Shown: positions 23,803-32,317, numbered from the stretch's first letter. The stretch: DNA of 45,743 bases from an uncultured Muribaculaceae bacterium (GCA_910583525.1 CAJTXL010000025.1:1-45743), one strand, 5' to 3'. Program-made: numbers and translations. The notes: generated by a model from the sequence alone, not told the origin.

Positions 23803-24783
23803 TTACTTCAAAATCAATGTATTGCCGTCATCTTCTATTTCAAAGATTTTTGCACGTTCGGCGCCGAGCGGACTGTTGGGCTGGTGCAAAACAAGGCGAA
23901 GCTCTCCGCAGAGAGTCCTGAAAAGCATACCGTGACCGCCGTTTTTCACAAACAGCGGTTTCTCCTGCTGACGCCAAGGCCCTTTCACGCTCCCCGTAAC
24001 CGATTCGGCAATTCCGATGGCATAATCGCCCTTGCTGAAGCTCGACCATATCATCAGCAGTTTGCCGGTCTTCGTACGGTAAAGGAAACAGCCGTCAGTA
24101 ATGTAGCCTTTTGGCGAGCCCGGCGAAGATTCTATCCCGGTCGACCAATCGGGCGCCGAGCCGTAGAACAGCGTCTGAGGCTCTGCCGCCGGTGCAGAGA
24201 GGTCGGGCTTCAGCTCTACGGCTTCCATTGTGCCGTCTTCGGTCTGCACCCATTCATGGCAGAATACCATATATGGAGTGCCGTCTTCCACCCACAGCGT
24301 GCCGTCGAGCGCCATCCAGTCCATCGGTGTGCTTACGAATTTGCTGAACGGCACGAAAGGCCCTTTGGGGCTGTCGGCATGGAAAATCTGCGTGCCGCGC
24401 CATGTGTAGTCGGCCCATCCTTCTTTCCGCTTTTTCCATTCGATGTCGCTGTTGATGGTAGCGAACAGATAGTAGCGGCCATTGTATTCATGCACCTCGG
24501 GCGCCCATACGGTGCCGGTAAGGCCGTTGCTTTCGGGAATACGCATCACGAGCTCCGGGCCGGTCCAATTGCTCAGGTCTTTGCTCGTGAACACTTCCAC
24601 ACCACCGATTACGCGTCCGTCGGCAGCGATAGAATCTGAGGTGCGATACATGTAGTACTGCGCTGCCCTGTTATCTGTAAGGATGAAAGGGTCTCTTATT
24701 CTGAGTGTTTCCAGCGAAGTCGTGGCAGCATCCACCGCAGTGACTGCTACGAAAATAAGTGCGGCTGTTGATAGTTTCTTCAT
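23803..24783 (-). CDS. Glycoside hydrolase family 43-like enzyme
   Basis: 326 aa with signal peptide, five-bladed propeller fold of the GH43/GH62/GH32 type. Visible signatures: RDPF with D31 (expected base), TVWAPEVHEY, MALDGTLW with D160 (pKa modulator). The third position, normally Glu in an EGP motif, reads ITDGCF (D230) here, as I recall for some Bacteroides subfamilies. Predicted to act on arabinosyl, xylosyl or galactosyl side chains; subfamily not resolved. Its start lies directly after a terminator-like hairpin, so it may be expressed at a lower level than upstream PUL genes. Confidence 0.8.
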   Translation of the reverse strand: MKKLSTAALIFVAVTAVDAATTSLETLRIRDPFILTDNRAAQYYMYRTSDSIAADGRVIGGVEVFTSKDLSNWTGPELVMRIPESNGLTGTVWAPEVHEYNGRYYLFATINSDIEWKKRKEGWADYTWRGTQIFHADSPKGPFVPFSKFVSTPMDWMALDGTLWVEDGTPYMVFCHEWVQTEDGTMEAVELKPDLSAPAAEPQTLFYGSAPDWSTGIESSPGSPKGYITDGCFLYRTKTGKLLMIWSSFSKGDYAIGIAESVTGSVKGPWRQQEKPLFVKNGGHGMLFRTLCGELRLVLHQPNSPLGAERAKIFEIEDDGNTLILK

Positions 24784-24796
24784 TGAAAAGGAAAAA

Positions 24797-24833
24797 GCCT
24801 GAAGAAGAGCCTGTCGCGGCCTCTTCTTCAGGC
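24797..24833 (-). terminator. Intrinsic terminator inside the PUL
   Basis: A 13-bp perfect stem (GCCTGAAGAAGAG / CTCTTCTTCAGGC) with an 11-nt loop. In the minus-strand direction it is followed at once by TTTTTCC, a good intrinsic terminator placed between the SusE/F-like gene (24849) and GH43. It splits the PUL into a highly expressed proximal part and an attenuated distal part (inference). Confidence 0.8.
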
Positions 24834-24848
24834 ATGGACAACTATTTG

Positions 24849-25874
24849 TTATTTAAGCACTTTCACTGCGGTGTCGGCAGTCTTGACCACATATACACCT
24901 TTGGGAAGACAGGGAACGGTCAGCGTTCCGGCAGCAGAATAAGCCACTTTGCGGCCTGCGATGTCGTAAACGGCAACAGCGCTTCCGGCATTCTCGACTA
25001 CGAGGTCACCACCCACGAACGAGGCTTTCAGAGTGCTTTCGGCTTCGACACCTTCGATGCCGGCGCTCGCTTCGGCGAATTCGATTGTGTCATCGCCAAG
25101 GTTCAATGTAACCTTGATTTTCTTTTCGGGCGTGCAGTCTTCGTCGGCGAAGCCCCAGAATGTATCATTAGGACCGCCGGTGCCCCAAACTCTCTGAACG
25201 TTGAGTTTGTCGCCGATTTTCACAAATTTTGCGACACCGTTGTCGGTTGTTTCAGGAACATAGAACCATGTTTCCCAATAGTTGCTGGGGAAAGAGATGA
25301 ATTTGAAGTGTTTGCCTTCGGCGCCGGGTTTCACGACGCCTTCCCATACGAAGACATCTTCAGTGCCTTCTTCGGGATAGATATTATAGGGATAAGGAAC
25401 AGACTGGCACTCCCATTGGCCGGTGGCGGCACCAAGAGGGATTGCCATTGGCGGCATCTCATCGACCCATTGTGCCGTCACCATGACAGAAGCCCCGTCA
25501 TCGCCGAAATACACTTTCACTTCGTATGTACCGTTTTCAGGAACCCAGAAACGGTTTTCATTGCCTACGCCACTGACGATTGTAGCATTATGGGCTTCAA
25601 CCAGATGCCAGCCGCTGACTTCAGGAACATAGCGCACGCCCGTATCCCAGCTTCTTGCATCGATGAACTGGATGTTCTGCTTGTAGAGGGTGCCGCGATA
25701 GCTGAACACGCCTTCGCCTTCGTTTGTCATTTCCTGGGCGATGTCGATATGCCACAGACTGGGCGATGCTTCGCCGACCATGTAGAGGTGTTCGGGGATT
25801 GCGGCTGTTGCAGAGGCCGCTCCGAGCAGCATTGCCGCTCCGGCAAGCATGCTGTTGAGTAAATGTTGCTTCAT
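24849..25874 (-). CDS. SusE/SusF-like glycan-binding protein with Por-like tail
   Basis: 341 aa with signal peptide (about 1-25) and no lipobox. Two beta modules: residues about 26-140 (PEHLYMVGEASPSLW ... GTYEVKVYFGDDGAS) and about 145-275 (AIPLGAATGQWE ... FYVPETTDNG). These match the modules of the 602-aa protein at 28355, so this is a shorter paralog. The C-terminus (VAVYDIAGRKVAYS ... LPKGVYVVKT) is a Por/T9SS-like sorting tail. Probably a surface protein that holds the glycan for the adjacent enzymes; no catalytic residues are seen. Confidence 0.8.
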   Translation of the reverse strand: MKQHLLNSMLAGAAMLLGAASATAAIPEHLYMVGEASPSLWHIDIAQEMTNEGEGVFSYRGTLYKQNIQFIDARSWDTGVRYVPEVSGWHLVEAHNATIVSGVGNENRFWVPENGTYEVKVYFGDDGASVMVTAQWVDEMPPMAIPLGAATGQWECQSVPYPYNIYPEEGTEDVFVWEGVVKPGAEGKHFKFISFPSNYWETWFYVPETTDNGVAKFVKIGDKLNVQRVWGTGGPNDTFWGFADEDCTPEKKIKVTLNLGDDTIEFAEASAGIEGVEAESTLKASFVGGDLVVENAGSAVAVYDIAGRKVAYSAAGTLTVPCLPKGVYVVKTADTAVKVLK

Positions 25875-25953
25875 AACATTTAAGGTTAATGAAATTAATA
25901 ATTGGTTTACATATCTCCGGCATGCCGATGATACACCGACATGCCCGTCAAGA

Positions 25954-28326
25954 TTATTTTTTCAAGAGTTTTACTGTTTTATATGAGCTTTTTGCAATGT
26001 ATATTCCGGCAGGAAGTCCGTCGACGGCGAGGCATCCGTCGGTCGATTGCCCGAGGCAGCGGCCACAAGTGTCATAGACCTCAACCAAGCCGCCTTTGGC
26101 ACACACATAGAGCGTATTGCCGATAAAATATGCGTAGAACCCGTTATCATCAGCCAATGGGGCGTCGAGAGCCGCGCTGTCTCTCGGGGCAAAGGTCACC
26201 GTTTTGGCGGCTTTGTTCACCGTCACTCGGTAGAAACCACAGTCGAGAGGCGCAATGCCCCAAAAATAATCGAGGCCGCCACCGTAATCCTCGCGGTATT
26301 TATGCGTTTCGCCCGGTTTAACCATCTTTACCTTATTATTGTAATCGACGGTTTCAGGCACGTAGAAAGTAGCTTCCCACCACGAAGCAGGATATGCGGC
26401 GAACTTGAAGTGGCAACGGTCGTTGTTCGGACGCACGACACCGGTCCACTCGATGATGTCTGGATTTTCAGACGTGCCGTAGACGATATGGCCGCTCGCA
26501 CTATCCCACGAGCCGGTAGCGGCACCCAAAACAGTCATCATAGGCGGAAGTTCGCCCGTACGTTTTGCCGTAAGCGAAGCGAAACTACCCGTCGATGAAA
26601 TTTTCATTGTCACCTCGTAGGTGCCCGGTTCGTTCACCCACCAATGCTTTACGAACTCATGCGGGTCGCCGTTGAACACCTCGACACTTCCCGGGTCTAC
26701 GAGCCATGTGCCGTTGTCGCCTTTGGGGATATAATTCACCGAGTTCCAGTCGCGAGCCGACAAAAACCTTACTTCGCCACGGAACAAAGGGCCACGGTAG
26801 ACAAAGCCCCCTTTCTCGGCCGTCATCTCGCAGGCATTTGCCGCGTTCCAGAAAGCCGGCGTTGCCTGCCCTATCATATAAAGTCTGTCGGGCTTCGACA
26901 CCGCTTCGGGCAGCAGCTTCACCACCTTGCAGCCATGAGCCGGCACAGTGGCGCTGAAAGTACCGTAGACCGAAGGCTCATAGATATGCGCCCACATGTC
27001 GCGCACGCGGCATGCGCCCTGAATTCCGAACTGCGCCAGGTCGGCACTCATCGTCCGCGCGTCTTCTTCACGGTTGAACATTGCAAGCACCACATCGCCG
27101 TTGCTCATCGTGCCCCACCATATGCAGCTGCCTTCACTGTTGACGACATCTGACAGAGGTTTGCCCACGAAACCGTCTTTGTTTAGCGCCAGAAGCTCCT
27201 CGTTGGTGTAGAACTTGTCGAAATCGCCGATAGTCTCGGGGGTGTCGGCTATGGCCACGGGGCCGCCGGCTATCAGCTGCAATGAAACCTGGGCGCGGCG
27301 CTCGTCGTCGCTCGAACACTTGTTGAGGCGCAGGAAGTCACCGTCGAGTATTATCTTGCCACGGCCGCCGATATGGCTCCAATGCGTGAAGCCGTCCATC
27401 TGATTGTCGGCATAGGGCCAACGGTCGTAAATCTTGCCGCGGTTGAACGACGAGAAATGATGCCAGCCACCGATATTGGCGTCCTGGACGATACGGGTCA
27501 TATTGCAGTACTTGCGTTCAAGCTCGGCGTCGTTATACAGCTCGGGCATAACTATCGAAGTGAAGATGCCGTATTTCTCTGCCGATTCGCAGATATAGGC
27601 CAGGCCACGCTCGTAGCGCTCGCGGCCGTAGCCGCAGGTCACGGGATAGTCGCGGCCGGGGTCGCCGTCCTCATACCAGCACATGAAGTCCATGCGCACG
27701 AAGTCGACACCCATGTCGTGGTAGTGCTTGAACCACCCGTCGATATACTCGCGGGCACCGGGATGGTCGGTCACGAGCCATGTAAAGTCAGGCCGGTCGG
27801 TAACGTCAGGGAACAACACCTTGTCCTGCGGATTGCGCGTGAGCGAACGCAGCGTATAGTTCGTGCCCGGCACCTTGCTGTCGAGATTGCCTTTAATCCA
27901 CAAAGGGTTGTCGTATACCCCGACTTTAAGGCCTTTTGCCCTTGCACGCCTTACAAGCTCTTTGAGAGGCATAGACCCGTAATGCGACATATAGACGCTG
28001 CCGTCGCGTGCTGTCTGCGGCAGAAAGCCGTCGGTACAGAGCATGTCGTAGCCGTAGGGCTTGAACTTGGTTGCCATCATGTCGATGACTGCGTCCCACT
28101 GGTCAGAGCTCAGGTCCATTTCGTGATAAGGCACTCCGGCGATTTCCCATTCGCGGGCATACTCGTATATAGTCCAATAGAGCGGCGCCTTATACTTGTG
28201 TATGTCGCCCGGAACGGGCAGGGCGGCTTTCGCAGCAAGTGGCTGTGTGGCAGAGCCTCCGCCCCGGCATAGAAGAGCCGGGGCGAGAAGGGTGCATAAA
28301 AGTCCCCAAAGAAGCTTGTTTCCCAT
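25954..28326 (-). CDS. GH27/GH36-clan-like hydrolase fused to SusE/F modules and Por-like tail
   Basis: 790 aa. The N-terminus is hydrophobic (MGNKLLWGLLCTLLAPALLC); a lipobox at C20 is possible but weak. Catalytic domain about 36-480: a TIM barrel with GVDFVRMDFMCW (Asp in MDF, the likely nucleophile), RIVQDANIGGWHHF and GGPVAIADTPE, consistent with clan GH-D (alpha-galactosidase or isomaltodextranase-like). Two SusE/F-like modules follow (RLYMIGQATPAFW ... VLGAATGSWDS ...), and a Por-like tail (VEVYDTCGRCLG ... LPAGIYIAKSS). The catalytic part is almost identical to the lipoprotein paralog at 30239, with an apparently identical 599-bp DNA tract. Exact family and substrate remain open. Confidence 0.75.
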   Translation of the reverse strand: MGNKLLWGLLCTLLAPALLCRGGGSATQPLAAKAALPVPGDIHKYKAPLYWTIYEYAREWEIAGVPYHEMDLSSDQWDAVIDMMATKFKPYGYDMLCTDGFLPQTARDGSVYMSHYGSMPLKELVRRARAKGLKVGVYDNPLWIKGNLDSKVPGTNYTLRSLTRNPQDKVLFPDVTDRPDFTWLVTDHPGAREYIDGWFKHYHDMGVDFVRMDFMCWYEDGDPGRDYPVTCGYGRERYERGLAYICESAEKYGIFTSIVMPELYNDAELERKYCNMTRIVQDANIGGWHHFSSFNRGKIYDRWPYADNQMDGFTHWSHIGGRGKIILDGDFLRLNKCSSDDERRAQVSLQLIAGGPVAIADTPETIGDFDKFYTNEELLALNKDGFVGKPLSDVVNSEGSCIWWGTMSNGDVVLAMFNREEDARTMSADLAQFGIQGACRVRDMWAHIYEPSVYGTFSATVPAHGCKVVKLLPEAVSKPDRLYMIGQATPAFWNAANACEMTAEKGGFVYRGPLFRGEVRFLSARDWNSVNYIPKGDNGTWLVDPGSVEVFNGDPHEFVKHWWVNEPGTYEVTMKISSTGSFASLTAKRTGELPPMMTVLGAATGSWDSASGHIVYGTSENPDIIEWTGVVRPNNDRCHFKFAAYPASWWEATFYVPETVDYNNKVKMVKPGETHKYREDYGGGLDYFWGIAPLDCGFYRVTVNKAAKTVTFAPRDSAALDAPLADDNGFYAYFIGNTLYVCAKGGLVEVYDTCGRCLGQSTDGCLAVDGLPAGIYIAKSSYKTVKLLKK
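27137..27735. repeat. Gene-conversion tract, copy A
   Basis: By line-by-line reading this stretch matches 30471-31069 (offset 3334) with no difference seen. The first mismatches flank it at 27136/30470 and 27736/31070. Outside it the two genes remain homologous but show many substitutions. Confidence 0.85.
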
Positions 28327-28354
28327 ATTTCTTTTTGCGGAAATTTTTTAAAGA

Positions 28355-30163
28355 CTATTTCGCAACCTTGACGGCAGCGGCGGCAGTCTTGACTACATAG
28401 ACGCCTTTGGGAAGACCGGGAACTGTGAGCGAAGCGGCTTCGGAGTAAGCGAGCCTGCGGCCTGCGATGTCGTAGACTGCAATCGGCGAATCGGCACCTT
28501 CAACCACGATGGCGCCACCGATAATGCTTACTTTCAGTTCGCTTGCGGCGATGTCAGATACGCCGGTCTGCTGATTATCAGCCTCTGCGAATTCGATGGT
28601 ATTGTCACCGAGGTTCAATGTTGCCTTTACTTTCTTTTCGGGAGTGCAGTCTTCATCGGCAAAGCCCCAAAATGTGTCAATAGGCGCACCTTCCGGATTG
28701 CCCCAAATTTTTTGTACTTTGAGCTTGTCGCCGATTTTAACGAATTTAGCAGTTCCGTTGTCGGTTGATTCGGGTACATAGTGGTTTGTTTCCCAATAGT
28801 TGCTGGGATGCGAAATAAACTTGAGGTGCTTGCCTTCAGCACCGGGTTTTACGACACCTTCCCATACGAAGACATCTTCAGTGCCCTCTTTAGGATAAAT
28901 GTTATATGTCGGAGGAACGGCATCGGTATTCCATTGGCCTGTTGCTGCACCGAGCGGAATAGCCATCGCAGGCATATCGCCGACACGCTCGGCCTGCACG
29001 CTGATGCCACCGTCGGCAGTGAGGGTTACTTTTACGTCGTATGTGCCGTTTTCGCTAATCCACCAATTGTTATTGGAATAGTTGGGGTTGAGTTTATTTT
29101 CAATCGAGCGGAACACGTAGATATTCTCAGAAACGGCATTGGTAAGCCACTGGCCGTCGTATTGTGGAACATAGCGTGTGCAGGTAGCCCAGTCTCTGGT
29201 ATCGACGAAACGGAACTGACCTTTATAAAGAGTGCCGTGATAGCTGAATGTGCCATTGCCTTCTGCTGTCATTTCGTGGGCGTTGGTGACATTCCACAGC
29301 GTCGGAGAGCCCAAGCCAACCATATAGAGATGTTCGGGAACGGGCACTTCAATCGTGGAGAATTCTACGGTCTTCTCGTCAAGATTCAATGTCACACGGT
29401 ACATTTTGTCGGCGGTGCAATCTTCCGCCCGGAAGCCCCAGAAATCGTCGAGAGGGCCGTTGCCGTTCCAGGTTGTCTGAAACTTGAGTTTGTCACCGGC
29501 TTTTACCAGTTTCACGTTGCCGTTGAAATCCACTTCTTCGGGAACATAGAAAATGCAGCCTTGGTCCCATGCTTTCGGATATGAGATAAATTTGATATGG
29601 GCGCAATTGTCGATTGGCGTCAGAGAGCCCTCCCACACAAAAATGTTCGCTTCGCCTTCGAGACGTTTGAGATAGTCGGTAGGCGCCGGCCATGCACAAT
29701 CCCAATGCCCGGTTGCCGCGCCCAAAGCAATTGCCTGCGGAGCCATGTCGCCGAGACGTTCGGCGCTTATCATTACGGAGTTGCCGTCGTCACCGAAAAA
29801 TACTTTTACTTTCCACGTACCGTAATCGGGCACCCACCATTTGTTTTCGGCATTCACTTGCTGGACAATCGTAGCTGTCCCGGCGTCAGTAATGTGCCAA
29901 CCGCCAACTTCAGGGACATAGCGTACGGCAGTATCCCAGTTTTTGACATTCATGAATTGCAATTCTCCATTATAGAGATTGCCGGTATAGCTGAAGACGC
30001 CTTCGCCTTCGTTCTCCATTTCCTGAGCCGGTTCGAGATTCCACAGACTCGGCGATGCCGTGCCTACCATGTAGAGATGTTCTGGCATGGCAGCCGAAAT
30101 AGAGGCAGCGCCCAACAGCATAGCGGCACCGGCGGCCACACTTCTTAGTAAATGTTTTTTCAT
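28355..30163 (-). CDS. SusE/SusF-like multi-module glycan-binding protein with Por-like tail
   Basis: 602 aa, signal peptide about 1-25. The pair of modules found in the 341-aa paralog occurs twice: MPEHLYMVGTASPSLW (27-41) plus AIALGAATGHWD (about 144-270), and VPEHLYMVGLGSPTLW (about 275-290) plus AIPLGAATGQWN (about 410-530). Each half ends in a fold containing DDFWGF or DTFWGF and NLD or NLGDNTIEF. The C-terminal AVYDIAGRRLAYS ... LPKGVYVVKT is a Por-like tail. Tandem duplication within the gene and between genes is evident. Role: surface capture of the PUL glycan (by homology). Confidence 0.8.
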   Translation of the reverse strand: MKKHLLRSVAAGAAMLLGAASISAAMPEHLYMVGTASPSLWNLEPAQEMENEGEGVFSYTGNLYNGELQFMNVKNWDTAVRYVPEVGGWHITDAGTATIVQQVNAENKWWVPDYGTWKVKVFFGDDGNSVMISAERLGDMAPQAIALGAATGHWDCAWPAPTDYLKRLEGEANIFVWEGSLTPIDNCAHIKFISYPKAWDQGCIFYVPEEVDFNGNVKLVKAGDKLKFQTTWNGNGPLDDFWGFRAEDCTADKMYRVTLNLDEKTVEFSTIEVPVPEHLYMVGLGSPTLWNVTNAHEMTAEGNGTFSYHGTLYKGQFRFVDTRDWATCTRYVPQYDGQWLTNAVSENIYVFRSIENKLNPNYSNNNWWISENGTYDVKVTLTADGGISVQAERVGDMPAMAIPLGAATGQWNTDAVPPTYNIYPKEGTEDVFVWEGVVKPGAEGKHLKFISHPSNYWETNHYVPESTDNGTAKFVKIGDKLKVQKIWGNPEGAPIDTFWGFADEDCTPEKKVKATLNLGDNTIEFAEADNQQTGVSDIAASELKVSIIGGAIVVEGADSPIAVYDIAGRRLAYSEAASLTVPGLPKGVYVVKTAAAAVKVAK

Positions 30164-30201
30164 GACATTTAAGATTATATTTATGATTTTAGATTGGAGC
30201 T

Positions 30202-30223
30202 GAAGCCGCCTGACAGCGGCTTC
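30202..30223 (-). terminator. Hairpin between PUL genes
   Basis: GAAGCCGC-CTGACA-GCGGCTTC, a perfect 8-bp stem between the lipoprotein hydrolase and the 602-aa binding protein. No T-run follows directly, so it is more likely an attenuator or mRNA-processing/stability element than a full terminator. Confidence 0.5.
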
Positions 30224-30238
30224 GCCCCATTAGTTCTG

Positions 30239-31702
30239 TTATTTTGTCAATTTTACCACTTTACAGCCGTGGCGCGGAACCGAAGCCTCGAAGCTGCCCG
30301 AAACGGAGCCTTCGTCGACATGACGCCAAAGGTCACGCACCTTGAACTCGCCTTCGAGACCCATGTCGGAGAGGTTTACCGACATCTTCCGTCCCGATTC
30401 TTCGCGGTTGAACATTGCAAGCACCACGTCGCCGTTGCTCATCGTGCCCCACCATATGCAGCTGCCTTCGCTGTTGACGACATCTGACAGAGGTTTGCCC
30501 ACGAAACCGTCTTTGTTTAGCGCCAGAAGCTCCTCGTTGGTGTAGAACTTGTCGAAATCGCCGATAGTCTCGGGGGTGTCGGCTATGGCCACGGGGCCGC
30601 CGGCTATCAGCTGCAATGAAACCTGGGCGCGGCGCTCGTCGTCGCTCGAACACTTGTTGAGGCGCAGGAAGTCACCGTCGAGTATTATCTTGCCACGGCC
30701 GCCGATATGGCTCCAATGCGTGAAGCCGTCCATCTGATTGTCGGCATAGGGCCAACGGTCGTAAATCTTGCCGCGGTTGAACGACGAGAAATGATGCCAG
30801 CCACCGATATTGGCGTCCTGGACGATACGGGTCATATTGCAGTACTTGCGTTCAAGCTCGGCGTCGTTATACAGCTCGGGCATAACTATCGAAGTGAAGA
30901 TGCCGTATTTCTCTGCCGATTCGCAGATATAGGCCAGGCCACGCTCGTAGCGCTCGCGGCCGTAGCCGCAGGTCACGGGATAGTCGCGGCCGGGGTCGCC
31001 GTCCTCATACCAGCACATGAAGTCCATGCGCACGAAGTCGACACCCATGTCGTGGTAGTGCTTGAACCAGCCGTCGATATACTCGCGTGCGCCGGGATGG
31101 TCTGTCACGAGCCATGTAAAGTCAGGACGGTCGGTTACGTCCGGAAACAACACCTTGTCCTGCGGATTGCGCGTAAGCGAACGCAGCGTATAGTTCGTGC
31201 CCGGCACCTTGCTGTTAAGGTTGCCTTTAATCCACAAGGGGTTGTCATACACCCCGACTTTAAGGCCTTTTGCCTTTGCACGCTTCACAAGTTCTTTGAG
31301 AGGCATAGAACCGTAGTGCGACATGTATATGCCGTTACGGGCAAGCTGAGGCAGGAAGCCGTCGGTGCAGAGCATATCATAGCCGTAGGGCTTGAACTTG
31401 GTAGCCATCATGTCGATGACCGCATCCCACTGGTCGGAGCTTAAATCCATCTGGTCGTAAGGCACACCGGCAAGTTCCCACTCACGGGCATACTCATATA
31501 TAGTCCAATAGAGAGGTGCCTTGTATTTATGTATGTCGCCGGGTACGGGCAATTCCGGCAATTCGGGTATCGGTGGTTCGGGTTCCGGGGTAACGTTTCC
31601 GCCTCCGCCGCCCTTATCATCTTTGCACGATGTAGCCAAAGCTGCAGACGAGCAGAAAATTGCCGCAGCGACAAATTTGCTTATACTTGAATATTTTATC
31701 AT
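30239..31702 (-). CDS. GH27/GH36-clan-like hydrolase, surface lipoprotein
   Basis: 487 aa from MIKYSSISKF; the open frame upstream to 31780 covers an intergenic hairpin and has no signal peptide, so it is not used. Lipobox LATSC with C26, then KDDKGGGGG, an acidic start that fits a surface lipoprotein export signal, and a Pro/Glu linker. The catalytic domain begins at VPGDIHKYKAPLYWT and carries FVRMDFMCWY (putative nucleophile) and MTRIVQDANIGGW, as in the paralog at 25954, ending in a small C-terminal beta domain. It lacks the binding modules and sorting tail. Probably the first-acting surface enzyme of the PUL. Family placement is by motif only. Confidence 0.75.
   Translation of the reverse strand: MIKYSSISKFVAAAIFCSSAALATSCKDDKGGGGGNVTPEPEPPIPELPELPVPGDIHKYKAPLYWTIYEYAREWELAGVPYDQMDLSSDQWDAVIDMMATKFKPYGYDMLCTDGFLPQLARNGIYMSHYGSMPLKELVKRAKAKGLKVGVYDNPLWIKGNLNSKVPGTNYTLRSLTRNPQDKVLFPDVTDRPDFTWLVTDHPGAREYIDGWFKHYHDMGVDFVRMDFMCWYEDGDPGRDYPVTCGYGRERYERGLAYICESAEKYGIFTSIVMPELYNDAELERKYCNMTRIVQDANIGGWHHFSSFNRGKIYDRWPYADNQMDGFTHWSHIGGRGKIILDGDFLRLNKCSSDDERRAQVSLQLIAGGPVAIADTPETIGDFDKFYTNEELLALNKDGFVGKPLSDVVNSEGSCIWWGTMSNGDVVLAMFNREESGRKMSVNLSDMGLEGEFKVRDLWRHVDEGSVSGSFEASVPRHGCKVVKLTK
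30471..31069. repeat. Gene-conversion tract, copy B
   Basis: Counterpart of 27137-27735; no base difference seen on visual comparison. It lies in the catalytic-domain coding region of the lipoprotein paralog. Confidence 0.85.
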
Positions 31703-31743
31703 TGTTTCGTTTTCTTTGTTTTGTCGGATAGGGTTCCCCCTCG

Positions 31744-31765
31744 CCCCGGCTTGGAAGTGCCGGGG
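31744..31765 (-). other. GC-rich hairpin upstream of the lipoprotein hydrolase
   Basis: CCCCGGC-TTGGAAGT-GCCGGGG in the gap between the SusE-like gene and the start at 31702. A very similar hairpin (28260-28285) lies inside the signal-peptide coding region of the paralog. It may be an attenuator that lowers expression below susCDE. Confidence 0.5.
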
Positions 31766-31831
31766 TCCGGGAAACCGCATAGGAAACCTAAAACTATCCT
31801 ATTTTATATGTATGGAGAGGGGGGCAGAATA

Positions 31832-32290
31832 TCAGTAACCGAGGAATGTGGTGCTGAAGGTCCAGTTGCGCAGGTCGAACACCAGACGGTAATGGCCTGC
31901 ATCTTTCACTACCCATTTAAGGTCTTCTCCGGCAGAGTAAAGCTGAAACGGGTCATTATCGATATCGGCTTTACTGATTGGCGAACCTGCCGTCATCGGA
32001 TGTATGCACGGGCCGTCGAAATTGCCCGGGGCGAGGTAAGCTTTCATCTCACCTTTGGCAAGAATACCGTCGTATATGAACACGAGTGGGTCTTCGTCGC
32101 TCATGTCCAGAAGGAACGGTTTGTTGATGTCCCATACCGCCGGAGTGGCGTCGCCCACGATATAAAGCGTGGAAGTTTTAATTGGAATATTGCCTTCGAT
32201 GACTATTACCTCTTTTTCGTCTTCGCAGCTTGTGGCGAGAATCCCCATAAGCATGATTGCGACGAGCACTGTAAATTTATATATCTTCAT
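31832..32290 (-). CDS. Short SusE-like surface lipoprotein
   Basis: 152 aa. Lipobox LATSC with C22 followed by EDEKE, an acidic surface-export signal. It holds a single beta module (STLYIVGDATPAVWDIN ... WTFSTTFLGY) of the same type as those in the 341-, 602- and 790-aa proteins. Classic SusE has three domains, so this is a reduced form. It follows susD by 27 nt in the operon. Expected to bind the substrate glycan at the cell surface. Confidence 0.8.
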   Translation of the reverse strand: MKIYKFTVLVAIMLMGILATSCEDEKEVIVIEGNIPIKTSTLYIVGDATPAVWDINKPFLLDMSDEDPLVFIYDGILAKGEMKAYLAPGNFDGPCIHPMTAGSPISKADIDNDPFQLYSAGEDLKWVVKDAGHYRLVFDLRNWTFSTTFLGY

Positions 32291-32317
32291 TGCGGTGTCT
32301 TTTAAACGGTTTGTGCA

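Noticed and set aside
24759..25862. Open frame of 367 codons on the plus strand
   Set aside because: It is the antisense shadow of the SusE/F-like gene at 24849-25874, which has a signal peptide, recognisable modules and family matches. The plus-strand product has no recognisable domain.
30239..31702. GH66 dextranase, by analogy with dextran PULs that pair it with GH31
   Set aside because: The residues seen (VRMDF, RIVQDANIGGW, GGPVAIADTPE) fit clan GH-D better. I found no GH66 pattern, so a dextran PUL is not claimed.
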